Position numbers and translations under genes: made by a program. A stretch of 32,031 bases of DNA from Oscillochloris sp. ZM17-4. GTDB taxonomy: Bacteria; Chloroflexota; Chloroflexia; Chloroflexales; Chloroflexaceae. The stretch is from contig NZ_JAIEWN010000005.1 in the NCBI RefSeq assembly GCF_019599295.1, forward strand, positions 33,670 to 65,700. The letters are read 5' to 3'. Positions 1-7,067 of this stretch are shown here, in pieces (within the stretch, counting starts at the first letter, position 1; each line of letters starts with the position of its first letter). The notes beneath the pieces are model-generated. The model worked only from the letters and a program-made list of their open reading frames with translations. It ran no database searches and had not been told where the DNA came from.

Positions 1-2
1 CG

Positions 3-389
3 ACGCCCGCCACAGCCGTGCCACAACAGGCCGCAGAAGCGAGCGGGCCAGGCGAGCCGACCGGACAGGTGGGGCGCATAGCATCCACCCTCCCAGCCAC
101 GGTGCCAGCGCGCGCCCTGCCGCCCAACGTGCGCGCTGGCACCGCCACGCCGGCGGCCCCCTATCGCGGCGACGACGGGATCCGCTATCGCTACGAGGAG
201 CCCACGGCGACGAACACGATCACAGCGACCTCGATATCCATGGCCATACACACGCCTGAAGAGACCACGGCAGCGCCCACATGGCCATACACCATCGGTG
301 GCGGACTAGGTATTGTTATCGGCTGCATCCTGATGGTTATTGATCATAAACGTCGAGCGACCGGAATGAGCGAGGAACCTATGCTATAA
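3..389 (+). CDS. C-terminal part of a membrane-anchored protein (5' end outside window)
   Basis: The reading frame is open from the first full codon of the window, so the true start probably lies upstream; an in-frame GTG at 18 is a possible but unconvincing start. The visible part is rich in Ala, Pro, Thr and Gly, as in an extracellular linker, followed by one hydrophobic segment (about residues 95-108 counted from the GTG, GGGLGIVIGCILMVI). It ends in a short basic-then-acidic tail (DHKRRATGMSEEPML). This is the layout of a surface or secreted-domain protein held by a C-terminal membrane helix with a cytoplasmic tail. The catalytic or binding domain, if any, is outside the window and no family can be named. 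The stop codon overlaps the -10 element of the next gene. Confidence 0.6.
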   Translation, partial: TPATAVPQQAAEASGPGEPTGQVGRIASTLPATVPARALPPNVRAGTATPAAPYRGDDGIRYRYEEPTATNTITATSISMAIHTPEETTAAPTWPYTIGGGLGIVIGCILMVIDHKRRATGMSEEPML

Positions 390-390
390 T
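382..390 (+). promoter_or_regulatory. Extended -10 promoter for the ROK gene
   Basis: TGC-TATAAT is a perfect -10 hexamer with an extended TGn. It overlaps the stop codon of the preceding gene. No good -35 is seen 17 bp upstream, as is common for extended -10 promoters. The expected transcript start is near 397, giving a leader of about 130 nt before the ATG at 528. Confidence 0.55.
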
Positions 391-527
391 CCACAGGCGC
401 AGATACGTGAGCGACCCCATACTGATGCTGGATCGCACCGATCAGCGCACACCCCACCACAGGCATGGCGAGATGATCGATGCCTATGGATCTGCCCGCA
501 GCCCCGAGCACCTGAAAGGAGTCCCGT

Positions 528-1496
528 ATGACCGATCTACAGACGCTGATCAGCGAGCGACTATCACACAAGCGCGGAGGGCTGCTCAGCAATCAGGGTT
601 ATGTCCTGGGGATCGACGTAGGGAGCTACGGGCTGCGCGCGGCACTCGTCGACCTCGGAAGCTACAGCTTCACAAGCGTTGACGCAGATCTTGAGCCAGC
701 CGCGCCCGACGATATCATCGAGCAAGTGATCGGCATGGCCAAGGGCCTGCTCAGGGATGCAGATGTCGCACCAGGGCGACTGGTGCGGGTCGGCGTCGGC
801 TTTGGCGGCCCGCTCGACCTACGCCACGGTGTGATCCGTCTGTCGCCGAGGATGAAGGGGTGGGAGAGCTACCCGCTCCAGGAGCGATTCGAGCAGGCGT
901 TCGATGCTGTTACCCTGATCGATAATGATGCCAATCTGATCGCGCTTGGCGAGGCGACCTTCGGCGTGGCCAAGGATCGCCAGCATGTCTTCTATATGCA
1001 CCTGAGCAGCGGCGTGGGGGGCGGGGCCGTGCTGAACGGGCGGCTCTACCACGGCGCAACCTCGACGGCCGGGGAGATCGGCCACGCCGTGGTCGGCAAG
1101 GGGTGGGATGGCACCGGTCGCCCGGAAACACTTGAGGAGCTGGTCTCGATCCGCGGGCTGCTGCGCCGGGCGGGTGTGCTCGGCCTTGAGACGAGCAACC
1201 TCGACGAGATCTTCAGCGACAGCTCCGCCGGACGGCAGGTGGTGCAGGAGACGATCGATCTCATCGCCACCCGCTGCGCCCAGACCATCGCGCTCCTCGA
1301 CCCAGAGATGATCGTGCTTGGCGGCATCGTCGTCCGCATCGGCGGCGAGCGATTTATCAAGGCGATCAGCGACAAGATGAACGAGTGCATCGACCCGCAG
1401 TTCGCTCACCCCGTGCCGATCGTCGCGTCGATCCTCGGCCATGATAGCGTCACGATGGGCGCCGTGGCACTCGCCCTCGATAGCCTCTCCGACTAG
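528..1496 (+). CDS. ROK-family protein (sugar kinase-like) lacking the zinc-motif cysteines
   Basis: ROK proteins are sugar kinases (glucokinase, fructokinase, ManNAc kinase) or sugar-responsive repressors of the actin-like ATPase fold. The 322-residue product has the phosphate-1 motif LGIDVGSYGLRAALVD at about 27-42, the substrate/catalytic segment LIDNDAN around 130-136 with the presumed base Asp134, a GVGGG turn, and EIGH near 183-186. The start is supported by AAAGGAG upstream. There is no N-terminal winged helix, only about 24 extra residues, so it looks like a kinase rather than a repressor. The Cys-rich zinc loop that normally follows EIGH (CxCGxxGCxE) is replaced by GWDGTGRPETLEE without cysteine, so kinase activity and sugar specificity are uncertain. 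It stands alone between its own promoter and a long hairpin. Confidence 0.85.
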   Translation: MTDLQTLISERLSHKRGGLLSNQGYVLGIDVGSYGLRAALVDLGSYSFTSVDADLEPAAPDDIIEQVIGMAKGLLRDADVAPGRLVRVGVGFGGPLDLRHGVIRLSPRMKGWESYPLQERFEQAFDAVTLIDNDANLIALGEATFGVAKDRQHVFYMHLSSGVGGGAVLNGRLYHGATSTAGEIGHAVVGKGWDGTGRPETLEELVSIRGLLRRAGVLGLETSNLDEIFSDSSAGRQVVQETIDLIATRCAQTIALLDPEMIVLGGIVVRIGGERFIKAISDKMNECIDPQFAHPVPIVASILGHDSVTMGAVALALDSLSD

Positions 1497-1509
1497 ATCG
1501 GCGCTGTCT

Positions 1510-1560
1510 CACACGAAGCGGGCGGCGATGGGCGATGCCCATCGCCGCCCGCTTCGTGTG
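1510..1560. terminator. Long perfect hairpin after the ROK gene
   Basis: Arms 1510-1533 and 1537-1560 are perfect reverse complements (24 bp) with a GAT loop. It begins 13 nt after the ROK stop codon. No T-tract follows, so it is not a canonical intrinsic terminator; a role in 3'-end protection or Rho-assisted termination is inferred from position. Confidence 0.75.
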
Positions 1561-1570
1561 GGCGAAATGT

Positions 1571-1599
1571 TTGCACAGACCGCACCACAATGCTATAAT
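1571..1599 (+). promoter_or_regulatory. Near-consensus sigma-70 type promoter
   Basis: TTGCAC (1571-1576), a 17-bp spacer ending in TGC, and TATAAT (1594-1599). This is the strongest plus-strand promoter in the window and drives the small ORF at 1683 and the repeat protein at 1829. The expected start is near 1606. Confidence 0.75.
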
Positions 1600-1630
1600 T
1601 AGCGCAGTGCATGAGCGTATCCTATCAGGC

Positions 1631-1659
1631 AAGCGGGGAGATGAAGAGTCTCTCTGCTT
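1631..1659 (+). promoter_or_regulatory. Leader hairpin, possible attenuator
   Basis: AAGCGGGGAGA (1631-1641) pairs with TCTCTCTGCTT (1649-1659) over 11 bp, with two G-U pairs and a 7-nt loop; TTTT follows at 1667-1670. It lies between the promoter and the start codon at 1683. A regulatory role is only suggested by position. Confidence 0.3.
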
Positions 1660-1682
1660 AATGCTGTTTTGAGCGAGGTTCT

Positions 1683-1832
1683 ATGGACGCAAAAATGGTC
1701 ACCTTCGGCGAGACATCGCTCGATAAGCTTCTTCAGTGGCTGCGCTCAAGCGGCGAGCCGAAAGACATCAAAGATGTGCTGCAGCAGTATCTTCTCATCC
1801 TCAGCAGGTCGGTGACGGAGGACAGCGAATGA
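1683..1832 (+). CDS. Small 49-residue protein, translationally coupled to the repeat protein
   Basis: The ATG follows a GCGAGG ribosome-binding site, and the frame ends in TGA overlapping the next start (ATGA at 1829-1832). The product is acidic and predicted helical (begins MDAKMVTFGETSLDKLLQWL, ends SRSVTEDSE), with an amphipathic stretch at about 13-43 that could be a protein-binding helix. No family is recognised. The strong promoter, the ribosome-binding site and the overlap with the following gene support it as real. It may act together with the 702-residue product, for example as a partner or through coupling of translation, but this is inference. Confidence 0.6.
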   Translation: MDAKMVTFGETSLDKLLQWLRSSGEPKDIKDVLQQYLLILSRSVTEDSE

Positions 1833-3937
1833 CAGTCGCCTCGTTTCAGGGCAGCCCAAGCCAGCAGGAGCTGGCCGACGAAGTCTATCGCCTGATGACG
1901 ACTCAGGGCTCGCTCTTCGCCATCGACGCGCCGATCCGCCAGTCGCTCGACAACCTCGCCGACTATCTGGCCGGAAAGTATCAGCGCGGCCGCGATGAGA
2001 TCGCCGCCGACATCGACGCCGCACTTCAGGCGAATGAGGGTATCTTCGCCCGCGAGGAGACGGAACGCGGCGTGCTCTACGTCACCTCGCGCCAGGGTGC
2101 CTATGTGCCGCGCTCGGACGCGGACACCCACTCATTCCGGCAGCGCCTCCACGAGCCGGAGAACCCGCTGCCGATCGATGATATCAGCGTTGTCGTCTCG
2201 ACATCGCGGCCGGCGATCACCACGGTTGAGCCGGTGTTTATCTCAGACTACTGGCAGGTTCAGGCCGGCATGGCGCCGCTTCACCTGGTGCCGTCGATCG
2301 ACGCCCTCGGCCAGATGAGCACCGCGCCCGCCGCGCCGGTGGCCGCCGAGGATGTCGCCGCCGCGCCTGAGCTGGTCATCGCCGAGCCCGAGCCCGTCGC
2401 CGCCGAGCCCGTCGCCGAGCCTGACCTGGTCATCGCCGAGCCCGAGCCGGTCATCGCCGAGCCCGAGCCCGTCATCGCCGAGCCCGAGCCCGTCGTCGCC
2501 GAGCCCGAGCCCGTCGTCGCCGAGCCCGAGCCCGTCATCGCCGAGCCCGAGCCCGTCGTCGCCGAGCCCGAGCCCGTCGTCGCCAAGCCCGAGCCGGTCG
2601 TCGCCAAGCCGCCTCGACAGATACCGAGCGATCGCAACACAGTGATCACGCTGGCCGAGGGCCTGTCGATCGACCTGCGCCGACCGATCGCCGATATCCT
2701 CGCGGAGCAGGGCGAGCGGCTTGAGCAGATCCTGTCCGAGCGGATCGACCAGGACCCGCTGCGCCGGATCGTCAGCTTCGGGCGGAGCTACTACCCCGAG
2801 GCGAGCGTGGTCAACCTCGGCAAGAACGACCTGCGCAAGATCCGCGACTACATCCTGGAGCGCAACGAGCCGCTCTCCGACACTGAGATCATCGCCGACC
2901 TGTACTACCACAACCCGCGCCAGGCCGACTACGAGGGCTTCCGCTTCTCGCTGAACTACCGCCTGCACCGCGAGAAGGACTTCGAGTTCGTCGGCGTCGA
3001 GGGCGCGCGGCTCTGGTCCACCAAGGGCCTGCCGGCGATCAGCGGCAAGCGGGTGAAGGCGGCCGAGATGGGCCAGATCACCTCCTACCTCGTCGAGGGC
3101 TACGACAATAGCCTGGAGGGCCAGAGCGCCGAGTCGATCAGCAAGAGCGGCACCCTCACGCGGCTGCTGACCTTCTTCGAGTGGGAGTACGGCGTGCTGC
3201 CCTTCGACGCCAGCATCACCGCCCTGGTGCCGACGCCGATGCTGCCGGACCAGCGCAGCGCCATGCTGCGCTTCGAGTCGCCGCAGCACTACACCAGCTA
3301 CCTGGTGGAGGTGCGCTACCCGACCGGGAACCGCGGCGGCTGGCTCCAGGGCCTTGAGGAGTTCTTCCGCGAGCACCTGGTGCCCGGCGCCATGATCACC
3401 ATCGCTCGCGGCAGCGAGCCGAACCTCTTCACGATCAGCTACGAGGAGGCCGCAGAGACGGAGGACCGCCTGCTGACTCTGGACGAGAAGAAGAATAAGT
3501 TCTCCTTCGCAAACCTCACCTACTTCTGCGCCGTCGATGCGGACCAGGTGCCGAGCCAGTCGCGCTATGGCAAGCTGAAGAACCTCAAGTCGCTGCCCAT
3601 GGGCGAGCGGCGAAAGTCTGAGGTGGTGCTGGAGCACATCATCGAGGTGATGGGCGAGCAGGTGGGAAGCCGCAGCGAGCCGCGCTACAGCATCAGCATG
3701 GACGACCTGCTGCTGTCGTATAACGTCCTGCGGCCCGGGTCACGCAACCTGCTGGAGCACCTGCTGGAGAACGGCGAGGCCTTCAGCGCCGATGAGGCGA
3801 ACGCCGGCCGCTACACCTTTACGCCGCCGCAGAGCGAGGGCGGCGCGAGCGCGGATGAGCCGGAGGACTCGGGCGAGGGCGAGGATCTGCAGCCGGCCCG
3901 CCGCCGCTTCGGGCGCTACACAGACGACGACGAGTAG
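1829..3937 (+). CDS. Large protein of unknown function with (AEPEPV) repeat linker
   Basis: The chosen ATG overlaps the stop of the small upstream ORF and has GGAGG 7 nt before it; the frame is open 93 nt further upstream but without a ribosome-binding site. The product is 702 residues. Residues 1-110 look helical, with a beta hairpin near the end (GVLYVTSRQGAYVP), possibly a winged-helix-like module. Residues about 183-261 are a repetitive Ala-Glu-Pro-Glu-Pro-Val tract, probably an extended linker. The remainder is globular and includes a second possible winged-helix-like segment (EIIADLYYH...FRFSLNYRLHREKDFEFV...ARLWS). The last 45 residues are acidic. No signal peptide or membrane helix is visible, so it is probably cytoplasmic. 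No known family is recognised; a nucleic-acid-binding role is a guess from the fold impression only. Confidence 0.75.
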   Translation: MTVASFQGSPSQQELADEVYRLMTTQGSLFAIDAPIRQSLDNLADYLAGKYQRGRDEIAADIDAALQANEGIFAREETERGVLYVTSRQGAYVPRSDADTHSFRQRLHEPENPLPIDDISVVVSTSRPAITTVEPVFISDYWQVQAGMAPLHLVPSIDALGQMSTAPAAPVAAEDVAAAPELVIAEPEPVAAEPVAEPDLVIAEPEPVIAEPEPVIAEPEPVVAEPEPVVAEPEPVIAEPEPVVAEPEPVVAKPEPVVAKPPRQIPSDRNTVITLAEGLSIDLRRPIADILAEQGERLEQILSERIDQDPLRRIVSFGRSYYPEASVVNLGKNDLRKIRDYILERNEPLSDTEIIADLYYHNPRQADYEGFRFSLNYRLHREKDFEFVGVEGARLWSTKGLPAISGKRVKAAEMGQITSYLVEGYDNSLEGQSAESISKSGTLTRLLTFFEWEYGVLPFDASITALVPTPMLPDQRSAMLRFESPQHYTSYLVEVRYPTGNRGGWLQGLEEFFREHLVPGAMITIARGSEPNLFTISYEEAAETEDRLLTLDEKKNKFSFANLTYFCAVDADQVPSQSRYGKLKNLKSLPMGERRKSEVVLEHIIEVMGEQVGSRSEPRYSISMDDLLLSYNVLRPGSRNLLEHLLENGEAFSADEANAGRYTFTPPQSEGGASADEPEDSGEGEDLQPARRRFGRYTDDDE
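2376..2610 (+). repeat. In-frame 21-nt repeat tract encoding AEPEPVI/V units
   Basis: A tandem array of about ten imperfect units, mostly seven codons (GCC GAG CCC GAG CCC GTC RTC), lies inside the preceding gene. Copies differ mainly at single positions (ATC versus GTC, CCC versus CCG), which points to recent expansion. Such arrays often vary in length between strains. Confidence 0.85.
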
Positions 3938-4074
3938 CACGCAGCACAGCGCCGGTGTGGGCCTACGGCATACGGGCGCGACGGGATGAAGGGGGTGGGG
4001 GAGGGCAAGGCGATCCGCACAGACGCCAGGCCACTCGCCCGCCCCCTATGTAGTATGAGGAAAGAAGACATCCC

Positions 4075-4980
4075 ATGTCCTTTGAAGAACAGATCGCGCA
4101 GCTGAGCGATCTCTCGAAGCCCCTTTCACACAATGAGCTGAGGATCCTCGCAAATCTCGGGCCAGAGAGCCTGAAGATCTTCTGGCAGGCCTGGCGCCAG
4201 TTCCCTGGGGAGCGCCGTATCACGATCATCCACGACATCAATGCGCTGGCAGAGGATAATGTGGACCTCGACTTCCGACCGGTCTTCCGGGCCTGCCTGG
4301 GCGACAGCGACCCGGAGGTGCGCGCCTCAGCCGTCGCCGGGCTCTGGGAGGATGCGAGCGAGGGCACGATGGACCGGCTGATCCGCCTGATCGACGACGA
4401 CTCGGGGGCCGTCCGCGAGGCTGCCGTCGTGGCCCTGGCCGCATTCGCCTACCGGGGCGAGGTCGGCGAGATGTCGTCTGCGGCCACGCAGCGGGTGTAC
4501 GGCGCGCTGCTGAGGACCGCCACCGACCCCGAGCAGCCGATCGATGTGCGCCGCCGCGCCGTCGAGGGGCTCGGCTACTTCGCGGGATCGAAGGATGCCC
4601 AGGCGGAGATCGGCAGGGCCTACGCGCACCCCGAGCTGACGGTGCGCGAGAGCGCGGTGCTGGCCATGGGCCGCTCGATGCGACCGACCTGGTTCCCCTA
4701 TATCGAGCGCGAGCTGAAGAGCCCCTCGCCGGCCATGCGCTATGAGGCCGCCCGCGCCGTCGGCGAGCTCGGCGAGGATGGCCAGCCGATGCTGCCGAGC
4801 CTGCTGCCGCTGGTGGACGACGATGACGGCGAGATCTCCACCGCCGCGATCTGGTCGCTCGGCCAGGTGGGCGGGCCGAGCGCCAAGCGCGTGCTCCAGC
4901 GCCTCGCCAAATCTAAGGACGAGGCCCGCCGCACCGCCGCCACCGAGGCGCTGGAGGAGCTCTCGCTTGGGGAACTGTGA
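4075..4980 (+). CDS. HEAT-repeat protein
   Basis: A 301-residue product made of HEAT/PBS-lyase-type helical repeats from about residue 55 to the end. Recurrent DxDPEVRASAVAGLW-like units include DDDSGAVREAAVVALAAF, HPELTVRESAVLAMG, SPSPAMRYEAARAVGELG and DDDGEISTAAIWSLGQVG. Such proteins are protein-protein scaffolds; without the phycobilisome-lyase context no enzymatic role is implied. GAGGAAAG precedes the ATG by about 10 nt. There is no signal peptide. It leads a run of three genes (HEAT, PIG-L, FemAB), separated from the second by a short palindrome, so it may be co-transcribed with envelope genes. The 137-nt gap upstream contains only weak -10-like sequence (TAGTAT at 4051). Confidence 0.85.
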   Translation: MSFEEQIAQLSDLSKPLSHNELRILANLGPESLKIFWQAWRQFPGERRITIIHDINALAEDNVDLDFRPVFRACLGDSDPEVRASAVAGLWEDASEGTMDRLIRLIDDDSGAVREAAVVALAAFAYRGEVGEMSSAATQRVYGALLRTATDPEQPIDVRRRAVEGLGYFAGSKDAQAEIGRAYAHPELTVRESAVLAMGRSMRPTWFPYIERELKSPSPAMRYEAARAVGELGEDGQPMLPSLLPLVDDDDGEISTAAIWSLGQVGGPSAKRVLQRLAKSKDEARRTAATEALEELSLGEL

Positions 4981-4992
4981 TCCTGCGGGGGC

Positions 4993-5029
4993 CACCGTAA
5001 GGGCGCAGCAGCGCGGCGCTGCTGTGCCC
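4993..5029 (+). repeat. Copy of the GTAAGGGCGCAGCAGC palindromic repeat in a gene leader
   Basis: Arms 5001-5013 and 5017-5029 pair (13 bp, one G-T) around a CGG loop. The 32 nt at 4993-5024 are identical to 27932-27963, where the same element separates convergent genes. Here it lies 12 nt after the HEAT stop and 15 nt before the next ATG, so it could modulate downstream expression within the operon. Confidence 0.7.
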
Positions 5030-5044
5030 CAACAGGATAAACCT

Positions 5045-5851
5045 ATGCCACATCACTACATAAGCCCGGACGACCTGGCCGCGACGTACGACCACATCTA
5101 CCTCTCGCCGCACCTCGATGACGCGGCCCTCTCGTGCGGCGGGAGCATCGCCCGCTTCGTCGGCGCAGGGCAGACGGTGCTGGTGGTAAATATCTGCGCC
5201 GGCAGCCCGCCCGCCGCCGGCCCGTTCAGCCCCTTCGCCCAGCGCATGCACCGCCAGTGGGGGCTCCCGCCCGATGAGGCGGTGCGCCGGCGCACCCAGG
5301 AGGATGTCGAGGCGCTGGAGACTCTCGGCGCCGACTGCCTCCTGCTCGGTCTGCTCGACGCGATCTACCGCATGCCCGAGGCATACGTCGGCGACGAGAC
5401 GCTCTTCGGCACGGTCGCCCCCGACGACACGCTCGCCGACAGCCTGCGCGGGCAGGTCGCGGCGCTCGCGGCGCGCTACCCGGCGGCGATCTTCTACGCG
5501 CCCCTCGGCGTCGGGCAGCACGTCGACCACCAGGCCACCTACGAGGTCGCCGTGGGCCTCGCGCAGAGCGGGCTGAGCATGGCCTTCTACGAGGACTTCC
5601 CCTATGTCGCGGTGCCCGGCGCCCTCGATCGGCGCATGGCACAGATCGGCGGGGCCGAGATCTTTCTGCCCAGCGTGACCGGCATCGACGCGACGCTGGC
5701 CCGCAAGATCAGCGCGGTCGAGGCCTACGCCAGCCAGATCTCCACGCTCTTCGGCGACCTGGCGACGATGGCTGAGCGCGTCACCGCCTACGCGGAGGGG
5801 CTGCGCCCCGAGGCGGGCACCTACGGCGAGCGGATCTGGATGCGACGATGA
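5045..5851 (+). CDS. PIG-L/LmbE-family deacetylase
   Basis: PIG-L proteins are zinc-dependent N-acetyl hydrolases acting on GlcNAc-type sugars (GlcNAc-PI, mycothiol or bacillithiol precursors) and related small molecules. The 268-residue product has the metal-binding HLDDA motif (His23, Asp25, Asp26) and the second metal site as H-V-D-H at about 159-162 (GVGQHVDHQAT). There is no signal peptide. ATG 5045 is chosen because it follows AGGAT and places the metal motif at its usual distance from the N-terminus; the frame is open further upstream but would overlap the HEAT gene. Its stop overlaps the FemAB start (ATGA), so the two are translationally coupled. The substrate cannot be told from sequence; the neighbour suggests a cell-envelope amino sugar, but that is inference. 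Confidence 0.85.
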   Translation: MPHHYISPDDLAATYDHIYLSPHLDDAALSCGGSIARFVGAGQTVLVVNICAGSPPAAGPFSPFAQRMHRQWGLPPDEAVRRRTQEDVEALETLGADCLLLGLLDAIYRMPEAYVGDETLFGTVAPDDTLADSLRGQVAALAARYPAAIFYAPLGVGQHVDHQATYEVAVGLAQSGLSMAFYEDFPYVAVPGALDRRMAQIGGAEIFLPSVTGIDATLARKISAVEAYASQISTLFGDLATMAERVTAYAEGLRPEAGTYGERIWMRR

Positions 5852-6930
5852 GTATCCTGGCCCGCCCCGCCCGGCCGCGCGCCGGCGATCTGGCCCTGGT
5901 GGAGCCGGACGCTCGCGCCTGGGACGGATTCGTGGACGCGCACCCCCAGGGCAGCCTGCTCCAGCGCAGCGCCTGGGGCGCGCTCAAGGCCGAGGCCGGC
6001 TGGCGCCCACGCCGGCTGGCCGTCCTCGCCGCCGACGGGTCGCTGCGCGCCGGCGCGCAGCTGCTCATCCGCCGCCAGTATGGGCTGGCCGTCGCCTACG
6101 CCCCGCGCGGCCCGCTGCTCGCCGACGACGACGCGGCGAACCTGCTGCTGATCGACGGCCTGACGCGCATCGCCCGCGGCCAGCGCGCGATCTTCCTGCG
6201 CCTGGAGCCGAACATCACCGAGGAGCAGCCCGGGGCTGACTACGCCCACACATGGCTGCTGCTCCAGGGGATGCTGGCGGAGCGCACGATCCAGCCGCGC
6301 AGCAGCGTCCACGTGCCGATCAGCCGGCCGACCGAGGCGATCTTCGCCGGGTTCAGCAAGGGCCACCGCGCCGACATCCGCCGGGCCGAGCGCAATGGCG
6401 TGGCCGTGCGCGTAGGAGATGAGTCCGATATCCCGGCCTTCTACGCGATCATGCAGTCCACCGGGGCGCGGGCCGGCTTCGGCATCCACAGCGAGGGCTA
6501 CTACCGGGCCGCATGGCGGCTCTTCCAGCCGCGCAGCCGGCTGCTGCTGGCCGAGATCGACGGGCGGGCGGTGGCCGCCCACATGGTCTTCGCCGACGCC
6601 GGCAGCGGGCGCTACCTCTACAGCGGGGCCGATGAGGCCGGGCTGAAGGCGGGGGCCAACCACCTGCTGGAGTGGCAGGCGATCCAGTGGGCCGCCGGCC
6701 TCGGCTGTGAGCGCTACGACCTCTGGGGGATCCCCGACGCCCTCGGGCGGGCGGCCGGCGCCGACGAGGCCGAGCGGGCCGCCCTTGAGCGGGCCGCCCA
6801 GGCCGACCCGCTACTTGGGGTCTACCGCTTTAAGAAGGGCTTCGGCGGCCATGTCGTGCGCTACCTGCCGGCCTACGACCGCGTGCTCATCCCCGCGCTC
6901 TACGGCCTGGCCCGACGGCGGATCGGGTAG
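5848..6930 (+). CDS. FemAB-family aminoacyltransferase (peptidoglycan bridge-type)
   Basis: FemAB proteins transfer an amino acid from aminoacyl-tRNA to the peptide of lipid II, building the interpeptide bridge, in the cytoplasm at the membrane. The 360-residue product has the double GNAT-like fold of the family: the first lobe around 20-150 (LQRSAWGALKAEAGW, then FLRLEPNI), the linker segment KGHRADIRRAERNGVAVRV, and the second lobe with YLYSGADEAGLKAGANHLLEWQ and YDLWGIPD. It ends in FKKGFGGHVVRYLPAYD, typical of the family. It starts at the ATGA overlap with the PIG-L gene. murE lies immediately downstream, consistent with peptidoglycan, although some FemAB-like proteins modify other envelope polymers. 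A perfect 23-bp hairpin starts at the base after its stop codon. Confidence 0.85.
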   Translation: MSILARPARPRAGDLALVEPDARAWDGFVDAHPQGSLLQRSAWGALKAEAGWRPRRLAVLAADGSLRAGAQLLIRRQYGLAVAYAPRGPLLADDDAANLLLIDGLTRIARGQRAIFLRLEPNITEEQPGADYAHTWLLLQGMLAERTIQPRSSVHVPISRPTEAIFAGFSKGHRADIRRAERNGVAVRVGDESDIPAFYAIMQSTGARAGFGIHSEGYYRAAWRLFQPRSRLLLAEIDGRAVAAHMVFADAGSGRYLYSGADEAGLKAGANHLLEWQAIQWAAGLGCERYDLWGIPDALGRAAGADEAERAALERAAQADPLLGVYRFKKGFGGHVVRYLPAYDRVLIPALYGLARRRIG

Positions 6931-6979
6931 ACGTGCTGTTGCTGTATGGCGGCGTTGCCGCCATACAGCAACAGCACGT
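6931..6979. terminator. Perfect 23-bp hairpin starting right after the FemAB stop
   Basis: Arms 6931-6953 and 6957-6979 are exact reverse complements with a GTT loop. The first base of the stem follows the TAG stop directly. No T-tract follows. Confidence 0.75.
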
Positions 6980-7067
6980 TAGGAATCAGGCGTAGCGACC
7001 CCGCCGCGCCGGTTTTCGGGTACAATCCCCACAGAAGCAGGTTTCCTTGTTACTCACAACACGATCT

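Noticed and set aside
2243-3637. Long minus-strand open frame (464 codons) opposite the repeat protein
   Set aside because: It is a mirror of GC-rich codon use in the plus-strand gene; its sequence is low-complexity (Leu-Gly-Asp repeats from the reversed AEPEPV tract) and has no ribosome-binding site.
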